The notes under the pieces are model-generated. The model was not told the DNA's origin. It saw only the letters and a list, made by a program, of their open reading frames with translations, and did not search any database. DNA of 7,564 bases, taken from positions 1 through 7,564 of the forward strand of contig DAOUQR010000044.1 of assembly GCA_030625525.1 (NCBI GenBank), in the 5' to 3' direction. A program made the position numbers and the translations under genes. Shown one piece after another: positions 1-6,159 of the stretch. The stretch's first letter is position 1. The number at the start of each line of letters is the position of its first letter. This DNA comes from Pseudomonadota bacterium. Lineage in GTDB: Bacteria > Pseudomonadota > Gammaproteobacteria > DAOUQR01.

Positions 1-1782
1 CTGGGTGATGAGGCTCGACTTTTATTTTCTCATCAATCATGTCAGCGTGAATTGATTGGGATCATTTCCACGATTGAATACAAGCATCGACCGAAGCAAT
101 TATCTCTGATAACGATTACGCTTGAGCCACGTTGGGGTCTGTTAAAAAACAATAACAGCGCACAGGTCATATTAAACTGTGATGCTAAAACGATTGCTGA
201 ACTCTGTTTAAAAAAATCTGGGCAGCCGGCGCTTAAATTAAAATGGTGTGTCTCAAATGATTTAAAACAATATGCTTGGCAAGTGCAGGCACCGGATGAA
301 AATGACTGGGCGTTTCTCACGCGTCTACTTGCTTTCAATGGCATTTATTTTTGGTTTGATGATCACGAAACTTTAGTCTGTTGTGATGATATTAAACATC
401 ATAAAACGCTCGGTCTCATTTCGACAATTTCGCCGTCGCAATTAACTCAACATCAGCTGGGTGTTTTTAAAATAACGCGAGGGCAACAATGGTTTCCACA
501 AACGATTCAAGTCTACGATCATGACCGGCTTCAACAAGGTGATCTCGCACTGGCTAACAACATTAAAGAACACGCTAAAGAAAAATCGATTATTATCGAA
601 GAACATTATGGACTTGGCTGTGAAAATCATACGGATGCGCTCAGACAAGCCGAGCTGAGAAAAAATTTAAATTGTGTCAAATCAAATAAATGGACGCTGA
701 TCAGCAATCATTTTCAACTTCAATCAGGCTTGCGAATTAATTTAGAAACGAATTATCTAATTACTCAAGTTGAGCATCGCTTTGAAAACAAAGGCCATTA
801 TAAAAATACGGCAACCGTTATTAAAAGCGAAACAAAGTTTGCAAGTGAAATCCCACAGAAACCCATCGCGCCTCAATTTTGTTGCGCGACAATCGAAGCG
901 AATTCGAGATCGCCTCACTTAAATGAGCTGGGGCAATACCGTATTCGTTATGCATGGGATAAATCCAACCCTAAAATACAAGCGTCTATTCCTGTCAGAC
1001 GATTGAATGCGGCAAATACGATTCATATGCCCATACAAGATGGCACGGAAGTCATTGTGACCTGTGTTAATGGCGATTTAAATCGTCCCATCATAGTGGG
1101 TGCCATCAATAAACGCATGCAACCCAGTCCGGTCACTCACAGCAATGCGAAACAAAATATTTTAAAAACAACCTATGGCTGTCTTATTAATTTTGATGAC
1201 AGCCCAAACAAACAGTCGATAACATTACACACCCCCAAGGCACAACTGGCTCTACTGCCTCAACTCACCCCCTCACAAATGCATTTTCATTGTGAGCAAG
1301 GTGATATATTTTTTTCGGCGTATAAAAATATTCATTGGTGCGTCAAACAAAATTGGACCGAAGTTACCGGTGACAACTATGACATTCGAGCTGAAAAACA
1401 ATTCGAATGTCAGACTCAGACAGGCAATATCAACATCAACTGTGATGAGCGTATGGATGTCAATTGTAAAGATGACTTAACACTAGAAGCCCGTGATATC
1501 TATTTAAATAAAGCTAAGCAAATCGATTGGCAATCTGAGAAGCAATGTCAGCTCACCACATCAAATGGGGAGCTCTCATTGAAATCAGATAAACGCATTC
1601 AATTAGAGACAAAAAAACAATTAGAAATTTACAGTGATGGCGACATAAAATTACAGCAAGGTAAATGTCAGCTAACCCTTAAATCGAATGGTCAGCTGAT
1701 CATCAACGGACCTCGCGTTACGCTAGAGAGCGATCAGATATTTCGTTTGATCGGACAAGTTGAATACGTCCAAGATTCTTAA
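1..1782 (+). CDS. vgrG: Type VI secretion system spike protein VgrG (5' partial)
   Basis: VgrG trimers form the tip of the type VI secretion needle, which punctures target cells and carries effectors. The reading frame is open back to base 1 without a stop, so the gene begins outside the window; 593 codons are present and, by comparison with typical VgrGs, roughly 50 N-terminal residues are missing. The TTG at 52 is therefore not needed as a start. Numbering from base 1, residues 1-290 resemble the gp27-like base, including the family motif around 98-130 (DENDWAFLTRLLAFNGIYF). Residues about 300-385 match the gp5-like OB fold (YRIRYAWDKS at 313, then GDLNRPIIVGAI). Residues about 400-590 are alternating polar/hydrophobic strands, as in the VgrG needle (DUF2345-like). 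The OB fold is divergent from common VgrGs. There is no C-terminal effector extension, and no PAAR or adaptor gene follows. The 3' end overlaps the convergent gene by 65 bp. The family call is firm; a functional T6SS is inferred only. Confidence 0.87.
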   Translation: MGDEARLLFSHQSCQRELIGIISTIEYKHRPKQLSLITITLEPRWGLLKNNNSAQVILNCDAKTIAELCLKKSGQPALKLKWCVSNDLKQYAWQVQAPDENDWAFLTRLLAFNGIYFWFDDHETLVCCDDIKHHKTLGLISTISPSQLTQHQLGVFKITRGQQWFPQTIQVYDHDRLQQGDLALANNIKEHAKEKSIIIEEHYGLGCENHTDALRQAELRKNLNCVKSNKWTLISNHFQLQSGLRINLETNYLITQVEHRFENKGHYKNTATVIKSETKFASEIPQKPIAPQFCCATIEANSRSPHLNELGQYRIRYAWDKSNPKIQASIPVRRLNAANTIHMPIQDGTEVIVTCVNGDLNRPIIVGAINKRMQPSPVTHSNAKQNILKTTYGCLINFDDSPNKQSITLHTPKAQLALLPQLTPSQMHFHCEQGDIFFSAYKNIHWCVKQNWTEVTGDNYDIRAEKQFECQTQTGNININCDERMDVNCKDDLTLEARDIYLNKAKQIDWQSEKQCQLTTSNGELSLKSDKRIQLETKKQLEIYSDGDIKLQQGKCQLTLKSNGQLIINGPRVTLESDQIFRLIGQVEYVQDS

Positions 1783-2620
1783 AGTTGTGTTCCGTCATTG
1801 TAAACGTTTGGTGGTAAGGTAAAAAACCGGGCTTAAGCATGGTTAAACGGTATTGACCTGGCGCTAAATGTTTCGCATAGAATGTGTCGAAACCATTGGT
1901 TTGAACGGGCATTAATTGTTGTTGCCATAAATCATTATCCACCAAATCATCTTTAGTTATATGTTCCAGTACAAAATATTCTGCTTTTAGATGACCATAT
2001 TTTTTAGAAATTTTTCCAATCAACGTGTTGGCCGGTTGTTCAGGTAGTGTTGAATCAACCGACGGCAAGGCGTGCGTCGTTAAGTTAAAGGCTTCCGTTA
2101 AATCTTTTTCACTCATACGAGAATTTAAACTGTATTTTTCACGGTATTGACGCATGAGTCGAAAAGCACTGATGCGTTGTGATTTATCCAGTTGTCCGCG
2201 TAATTTGTCTAAGCGTCGCCATAATCCGGGATAATCGCCTGGCAAGGTTTCTACGTAAAGTCCCCACCAAGCAAAGGCTTTAGCGGGATCCGCTTTCACA
2301 GTGATCCCATGATAATAGTCGTTACTTAATAACCACATTTTTTGGATGTTTTTATAGGCTTCAATCAATTGACGTTTTTCAGATGAAGTATAAACATGAG
2401 GTGGCTTGGGTGCTGACGGTTTCTGATGACGAATGATTTTATGTTTGTTGCTATGCCGATGTTTCGTTGTGTGTTTCGTTGCATGTGACTTTGAATGCTT
2501 TTTCGATTTTTTTGAGTGGTGAGACTTACGTACAACACGGTGTTTATCCACGCTCTTAGCTTGGGAAAATGAAAAAACAACTATCATTAATAACGCGATG
2601 AACATTCTAAACATCGTCAT
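1718..2620 (-). CDS. Exported protein with Lys/His-rich segment, Sel1-like motif and PEGA-like C-terminus; function unknown
   Basis: I do not recognise this 300-residue protein as a named family. Residues 1-21 form a signal peptide (hydrophobic 7-18, likely cleavage after SQA at 19-21), so it is probably periplasmic or secreted. Residues 26-67 are extremely rich in Lys and His (10 His in 27-65), low-complexity and presumably disordered, and could bind metal, nucleic acid or anionic polymers. A Pro-rich hinge (68-74) follows. Residues about 89-123 are helical and resemble one Sel1-type repeat (HGITVKADPAKAFAWW). Residues about 246-289 resemble a PEGA or carboxypeptidase-regulatory beta-sandwich (LAPGQYRLTMLKPGF, then LGRIQLV). 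The start is uncertain: ATGs occur at 2620, 2614 and 2605; GAGG in the upstream repeat suits 2620 poorly (4-base gap) and 2614 better. The gene lies 75 bp downstream of the Mip-like gene, behind its terminator, with no clear promoter of its own. Its last 21 codons overlap vgrG antisense. Confidence 0.8.
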   Translation of the reverse strand: MTMFRMFIALLMIVVFSFSQAKSVDKHRVVRKSHHSKKSKKHSKSHATKHTTKHRHSNKHKIIRHQKPSAPKPPHVYTSSEKRQLIEAYKNIQKMWLLSNDYYHGITVKADPAKAFAWWGLYVETLPGDYPGLWRRLDKLRGQLDKSQRISAFRLMRQYREKYSLNSRMSEKDLTEAFNLTTHALPSVDSTLPEQPANTLIGKISKKYGHLKAEYFVLEHITKDDLVDNDLWQQQLMPVQTNGFDTFYAKHLAPGQYRLTMLKPGFLPYHQTFTMTEHNFKNLGRIQLVRSNEISDRSLA

Positions 2621-2640
2621 ACATCCTCATACATCTTCAT
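2611..2640 (-). repeat. Three tandem 10-bp repeats over the start region of the exported-protein gene
   Basis: Three adjacent copies of ACATCNTCAT on the plus strand differ only at the sixth base (G, C, T). Read on the minus strand, each unit is ATGANGATGT and begins with an ATG. Since 10 is not a multiple of 3, the three ATGs lie in three different frames. The two upstream ones open seven-codon reading frames (MKMYEDV and MRMYDDV). The first ends in a TGA that overlaps the ATG at 2620 as ATGA. The middle copy supplies the only GAGG sequence that could act as ribosome binding site. That the repeat affects translation is inference. Confidence 0.75.
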
Positions 2641-2673
2641 AAAAAAACCAAGCACCTGGATAGGTGCTTGGTT
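2641..2673 (-). terminator. Rho-independent terminator downstream of the Mip-like gene
   Basis: A perfect 12-bp inverted repeat pairs 2646-2657 with 2662-2673 around a 4-base loop (2658-2661). The core stem is CCAAGCACCT / AGGTGCTTGG. On the minus strand it is followed by a run of seven T residues ending at 2641, the classical intrinsic terminator layout. It starts 22 bases after the stop codon of the FKBP gene. There is no T run on the other side, so it acts only on minus-strand transcription. It separates the FKBP gene from the exported-protein gene, whose first possible ATG directly abuts the T run. Confidence 0.92.
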
Positions 2674-2695
2674 AACCGTATACCTTGAAATGAAA

Positions 2696-3439
2696 TTAGC
2701 GAATGAGTTTTTTCAACGCATTGCTATTGGTTTTCCCTTTTTCCACGCCCACAAGGTTAACTTTAAAAATTAACACTTCGTTAGGACCGATTTTTCCTGG
2801 GATACCACGTGAACCATAAGCAAGAGCTGGTGGAATGTAAATTTCCCAAACGCCACCCGCTTTCATTTTAGGCATCACTTGTTGCCAACCTTTAATGGTA
2901 TTACGCAACGCCAATGCTATCGGCTTACCTTTTTGACTTTCGTCAAAAACTTCACCGTTCATCAATGAACCTTTATATTCAACTTTGACTTTATCTTTTA
3001 AGGTTGGCGACTCACCCTGACCTTTGGTGATCACTTTGTATTGAATACCGCTATCAAGTGTCACAATGCCTGTTTTAGCTTTATTGTTATCAAGGAATGC
3101 TTTACTTTTTTTGAGGTTAGCACTGCCTTCTGTTTTTAACTTAGCCATCATTTGAGCGCGCGCTTGTGTTTGAAACTGCATGAATTTGGCACGCATTTCT
3201 TTCTGATCAAAGCGAGGCTTGTCACCCTTCATCGCAGAAGTTAAACCTGTTTCAAATTGTTTATAGTTAAGTTGTAATTCACTGGATTTCATACGTGTTC
3301 CAAACATATAACCCAAGATGTAACTCACATCGTCTTTGCTCACTTTAGGTGTGGCTTTGGCATCTGCTGTTTCAGCAGCTATACCGCTAGTCGCTAATAA
3401 TAAACCGGTGAGTGCTGTTGCAATTAAAGTCTTTCTCAT
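2696..3439 (-). CDS. mip: Mip-like FKBP-type peptidyl-prolyl cis-trans isomerase, periplasmic
   Basis: The protein catalyses cis-trans isomerisation of Xaa-Pro bonds in exported proteins. Its 247 residues follow the Mip/FkpA plan: signal peptide (1 to about 22, LLLATSGIAA), a helical N-terminal dimerisation region with a long linking helix (about 35-125, starting DVSYILGYMFG), and a C-terminal FKBP domain (about 128-232). Residues equivalent to the FKBP12 active site are present: Y155, F165, D166, I182, W185, Y208 and F225, so it should be active and FK506-sensitive. Legionella and Coxiella Mip share this design and promote infection of host cells; that role is not shown here. A basic tail (residues 232-247, ending NALKKLIR) goes beyond the usual Mip C-terminus. 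GGAG at 3448-3451 lies 8 bases before the ATG. It has its own promoter and a strong terminator, so it is probably monocistronic. FkpA is the alternative name; the family is certain, the symbol less so. Confidence 0.93.
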   Translation of the reverse strand: MRKTLIATALTGLLLATSGIAAETADAKATPKVSKDDVSYILGYMFGTRMKSSELQLNYKQFETGLTSAMKGDKPRFDQKEMRAKFMQFQTQARAQMMAKLKTEGSANLKKSKAFLDNNKAKTGIVTLDSGIQYKVITKGQGESPTLKDKVKVEYKGSLMNGEVFDESQKGKPIALALRNTIKGWQQVMPKMKAGGVWEIYIPPALAYGSRGIPGKIGPNEVLIFKVNLVGVEKGKTNSNALKKLIR

Positions 3440-3497
3440 TATTGTTTCTCCGCAAAATGTAGAAGCTTAAGCCATCTTATGTTGATAGCGAGGCTCG

Positions 3498-3506
3498 AGT
3501 ATAGCA
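3498..3506 (-). promoter_or_regulatory. Extended -10 promoter of the Mip-like gene
   Basis: Read on the minus strand, TGC-TATACT (TG at 3506-3505, hexamer 3503-3498) fits an extended -10 element. No good -35 hexamer lies at 16-18 bases upstream, which is usual for this promoter type. It begins just after the bamD stop codon and would give a leader of about 50 bases with GGAG well placed. It explains how the isomerase gene can be expressed independently of bamD. Confidence 0.6.
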
Positions 3507-3519
3507 GCTAATTTAAAAA

Positions 3520-4269
3520 CTACGCATAGCGTTGTTTTAAATATTTTTCAGCGTCTCTCGCTGGCTGTTCTAGACCCAACGCGCGATTAGCTTTGGCGAT
3601 CATCTTCAAGGCCTTCGGCGCAACTTTAGCACGCGGATATTGCTCAACTACGATATTAGCGCGGTTAATCGCGGCGACGTATTTGCGGCGTTTGTAATAA
3701 TAATTCGCAATATAATATTGTTTGTCTGCAAATAAATTCTCAATTTTGACCATGTATTCACGAGATTTAGGCACGTAACGACTACTAGGAAAGCGTGTCA
3801 CTAATTCAGAGAAATTACGGTAGGCTGTGTTTTTCCCTGCTAAATCCCTGAGTGATTGATCGAATTTAAAAAACGTAAGTAAAGCATTTTTATGCGTAGC
3901 GTAGTGTGAACGGGCTTTCATATAATAGGCGTAGTCCACATCTTTAGCACGAGGATAAAGATGAATATACTGATCGGCCTCAGCCGCAGCTTCAGCAAAT
4001 TTCTCTTTCTCAAAGTAGATATTGATCAAACCATGCTGTGCACGCTTTGCATAAACACTGGTTGGATAGGTCGCTAAAACCTGTTCATATTTATTGATAG
4101 CTCGCTCAGACAAACCGGCATCTTTAGCTTGCTGTGCCGCAGCATAGCCTTGTTGTGGACTACTAATAGGCCCATCGGAATCGGTCATAGTAATTTGTTT
4201 GAACTTGGCGCAACCGGTCAACGCGAATAATAAGATAAATCCAGATAACACTATTTTTATTGTTTTCAT
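3520..4269 (-). CDS. bamD: Outer membrane protein assembly factor BamD (lipoprotein, TPR)
   Basis: BamD is the essential lipoprotein of the BAM complex that works with BamA to fold beta-barrel proteins into the outer membrane. The 249-residue length matches the family (245 in E. coli). A lipoprotein signal peptide ends in the lipobox L17-T18-G19-C20; Ala at +2 is compatible with outer-membrane sorting. Helical TPR repeats fill about 38-245: AINKYEQVLATYPTS at 57, AAAEADQYIHLYPRA at 94, and a repeat near the C-terminus with IVVEQYPRAK. The BamD-typical FFKFDQSLRD (133-142) and the following FSELVTRFPSSRY are clear. AGG lies 5 bases before the ATG. The gene is divergent from rluD across 120 bp, as in E. 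coli. No unusual changes are seen. Confidence 0.96.
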   Translation of the reverse strand: MKTIKIVLSGFILLFALTGCAKFKQITMTDSDGPISSPQQGYAAAQQAKDAGLSERAINKYEQVLATYPTSVYAKRAQHGLINIYFEKEKFAEAAAEADQYIHLYPRAKDVDYAYYMKARSHYATHKNALLTFFKFDQSLRDLAGKNTAYRNFSELVTRFPSSRYVPKSREYMVKIENLFADKQYYIANYYYKRRKYVAAINRANIVVEQYPRAKVAPKALKMIAKANRALGLEQPARDAEKYLKQRYA

Positions 4270-4306
4270 AACAGCCTAAAATTCAGTCAGTAGATAAAGA
4301 ACGGTC

Positions 4307-4335
4307 ATTATCCTCGAAAGAACCGTTGAAAGCAA
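4307..4335 (-). promoter_or_regulatory. Sigma-70-type promoter of bamD
   Basis: On the minus strand, TTGCTT (4335-4330) and GATAAT (4312-4307) are separated by exactly 17 bases. The -10 matches the consensus at five of six positions, the -35 at about half. Transcription would begin near 4300, giving a leader of about 30 bases before the bamD ATG. It lies inside the divergent intergenic region shared with rluD. Confidence 0.65.
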
Positions 4336-4374
4336 TTGCAGACAAATTATTCGGATTTTTCAAATAAATGAGCT

Positions 4375-4380
4375 TATACT
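4375..4380 (+). promoter_or_regulatory. Probable -10 element of rluD
   Basis: TATACT sits 9 bases before the rluD ATG. No convincing -35 is visible; TCGGAT at 4351-4356 is the nearest at 18-base spacing. If used, the start point would fall near 4387, making the rluD transcript almost leaderless, which agrees with the absence of a Shine-Dalgarno sequence. A stop codon in frame at 4369-4371 rules out an earlier rluD start. Confidence 0.45.
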
Positions 4381-4389
4381 TCAGCCACT

Positions 4390-5331
4390 ATGCATATTCA
4401 AATAGACATCATTATTCCGGAAGAGCTGGCGGGCAAACGCCTCGACCAAGCTTTGGCATCCCTACTCACGGAGCATTCACGCAGTCGTATTACGCAGTGG
4501 ATCAAGCAAGGGGACGTTCAGATCAATCAGCAAGTTTGCTTACCTAAACTTAGACTTGAAGGTGGTGAGCATGTATTCATTGATGCAAACGTCAGTGAAC
4601 CTGAGCGTTGGGTGCCCCAAGACATACCGCTCGATATCCTCTTTGAAGATGACGACTTACTCGTCATCAATAAACCGGCAGGATTGGTTGTACACCCAGC
4701 CGCGGGTAATCCGGATCAGACACTGGTTAATGCGGTGTTACACCATTATCCTCCCGCTAAAGATTTGCCTCGGGCCGGTATTGTTCATCGATTAGATAAA
4801 AATACCACCGGCGTGATGGTCGTGGCTAAATCGTTGCGAGCACATACGGATATCGTGCAACAATTACAGAAACGCACCATGAGACGTCAATACCTGGCCA
4901 TTGTGCAAGGCGTGTTAAGTGGCGGAGGGAAAGTCGACGCCCCGATTGGTCGCCATCCTAGAAACCGCTTAAAAATGGCAGTCGTTAACAATGCCAAACA
5001 TGCGCTGACCCATTACCGCATTGAACAACGTTTTGAAGCGCACACCTTACTACGCTGCCAATTAAAAACGGGACGCACGCATCAAATTCGTGTGCATATG
5101 ACGCATATTAATCATCCGATTGTGGGTGATAATTTATATGCTGGACGAGCGAAGCTCCCTAAAAAAGCATCTGAAGAACTGCGTGAAACCCTACGACACT
5201 GTGAACGCCAACAACTCCACGCATTCGAGTTAACGCTAAGACATCCAGACACCCAAGTCGAAATGCATTGGCAAGCGCCGGTGCCCGAAGATATGCAACA
5301 GCTCATCGAACTACTCAAACAAGAATCCTAA
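4390..5331 (+). CDS. rluD: 23S rRNA pseudouridine(1911/1915/1917) synthase RluD
   Basis: RluD converts three uridines in helix 69 of 23S rRNA to pseudouridine, a step important for ribosome assembly. The 313 residues comprise an N-terminal S4 RNA-binding domain (about 14-75, with GKRLDQALASLL and SRSRITQWIKQGDVQIN) and the catalytic RluA-family domain (about 85-300). Motif II HRLDKNTTG at 133-141 holds catalytic Asp136; INKPAGLVVHPAAGNPD precedes it, and GRTHQIRVHM marks the third family motif. The sequence resembles E. coli RluD along its whole length and ends slightly earlier. The ATG at 4390 is the only start that keeps the S4 domain; no ribosome binding site precedes it. pgeF follows after 40 bp in an apparent operon, as in E. 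coli. Confidence 0.95.
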   Translation: MHIQIDIIIPEELAGKRLDQALASLLTEHSRSRITQWIKQGDVQINQQVCLPKLRLEGGEHVFIDANVSEPERWVPQDIPLDILFEDDDLLVINKPAGLVVHPAAGNPDQTLVNAVLHHYPPAKDLPRAGIVHRLDKNTTGVMVVAKSLRAHTDIVQQLQKRTMRRQYLAIVQGVLSGGGKVDAPIGRHPRNRLKMAVVNNAKHALTHYRIEQRFEAHTLLRCQLKTGRTHQIRVHMTHINHPIVGDNLYAGRAKLPKKASEELRETLRHCERQQLHAFELTLRHPDTQVEMHWQAPVPEDMQQLIELLKQES

Positions 5332-5371
5332 TTGGGTTTGAATAGACTTTTAAAATTGAGTGACATTGACA

Positions 5372-6103
5372 ATGCAAAATATTATTTCGCCGGATTGGCC
5401 AGCGCCCACAAATGTTGTTGGCTTTACCACAACGCGTCAGTTTGGTGTGAGTGAAGGTTGTTATCAAGCTTTTAATTTAGCCCATCATGTCGGTGATGAC
5501 TCGCAAGCGGTGGATGCTAATCGCCAGTTGTTACGTGAGCAATTGCCCAGTGATCCGTGTTGGCTGGATCAAGTTCATACGGATATTGTTATGCCGGCAG
5601 AGATTTGGCAAAGTCCGCCAAAAGCAGATGCGAGTTTTACGCATCAAACTAATCGTGTGTGTATCGTGATGACAGCAGATTGCTTGCCCGTTTTAATTTG
5701 TGACAAAGCCGGAAAAAGTGTGGCAGCCGTACATGCTGGCTGGCGTAGCCTTGTTAAAGGCATTATTCCAAAAACGATTAAAGCCATGCAAACAGCACCG
5801 GCGGATCTACTCGTATGGTTTGGTCCAAGCATTTGTCAGGATTGTTTTGAAGTTGGCCCCGAAGTCTTCGAACAATTTGTAGCTGCCGAGGCATGCCACG
5901 CACAGGCATTTAAACCGTCTTCACGAGACAATCATTACTTGGCTGACTTAACACAGATTGCACGCCAGCAATGTGAGCGATTAGGGATTACGGCTACTTA
6001 CGGCGGTGAATATTGTACGTATGAGCGCGATGAACTGTTTTATTCTTATCGGCGAGATGGACAGACGGGGCGATTAGCATCGCTTATTTGGATTGCTGAT
6101 TGA
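5372..6103 (+). CDS. pgeF: Peptidoglycan editing factor PgeF (laccase-domain, YfiH/DUF152 family)
   Basis: PgeF-family proteins are cytoplasmic enzymes. E. coli YfiH removes wrongly incorporated L-Ser from peptidoglycan precursors, and other members act on purine nucleosides. The 243 residues match the family length. The metal and active-site triad is visible as H69 (in QVHTD), C104 (in MTADCLPVL) and H121 (in VHAGWR), with the E. coli-like spacing. The C-terminus carries the family block CTYERDELFYSYRRDGQTGR. I chose the ATG at 5372 because it aligns with the E. coli start (MQNIISPDWPAP); a GTG in frame at 5360 would add four residues without a ribosome binding site. GAG at 5358-5360 serves the ATG weakly. 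No promoter is obvious in the 40-bp gap, so it is probably co-transcribed with rluD. Confidence 0.93.
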   Translation: MQNIISPDWPAPTNVVGFTTTRQFGVSEGCYQAFNLAHHVGDDSQAVDANRQLLREQLPSDPCWLDQVHTDIVMPAEIWQSPPKADASFTHQTNRVCIVMTADCLPVLICDKAGKSVAAVHAGWRSLVKGIIPKTIKAMQTAPADLLVWFGPSICQDCFEVGPEVFEQFVAAEACHAQAFKPSSRDNHYLADLTQIARQQCERLGITATYGGEYCTYERDELFYSYRRDGQTGRLASLIWIAD

Positions 6104-6128
6104 TCTTAGAACATAACTTCTGTATACT
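6100..6128 (+). promoter_or_regulatory. Sigma-70-type promoter of the degQ-like gene
   Basis: TTGATC (6100-6105) and TATACT (6123-6128) are spaced by exactly 17 bases, the best sigma-70-like promoter in the window. The -35 overlaps the pgeF stop codon (6101-6103). The predicted start near 6135 gives a leader of about 25 bases. No convincing sigma-E-type promoter was found beside it, so stress control of this protease is not evident from the sequence. Confidence 0.7.
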
Positions 6129-6159
6129 TTTCGTCCTTTTTACTGGCTGAGTCGTTATC

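Noticed and set aside
52..54. TTG start codon for vgrG
   Set aside because: The frame remains open to base 1, and the residues before it (LGDEARLLF) match the VgrG N-terminal region, so the gene begins before the window.
1290..1710. CRISPR-like or repeated DNA in the needle region of vgrG
   Set aside because: The periodicity is in the protein pattern (alternating strand residues), with no DNA repeat units or spacers; it is the normal VgrG beta-helix.
5360..5371. Upstream GTG start for pgeF
   Set aside because: It adds four residues not seen at the E. coli start and has no ribosome binding site; ATG at 5372 fits the family better.
5366..5371. Perfect -35 hexamer TTGACA just before the pgeF start
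   Set aside because: No -10-like hexamer lies 16-18 bases downstream, and that region is already inside pgeF.
6109..6134. Sigma-E-type promoter for degQ (GAACAT at 6109)
   Set aside because: The expected -10 at 16-17 bases does not resemble TCTGA or TCAAA; the sigma-70-like pair overlapping it is far better.
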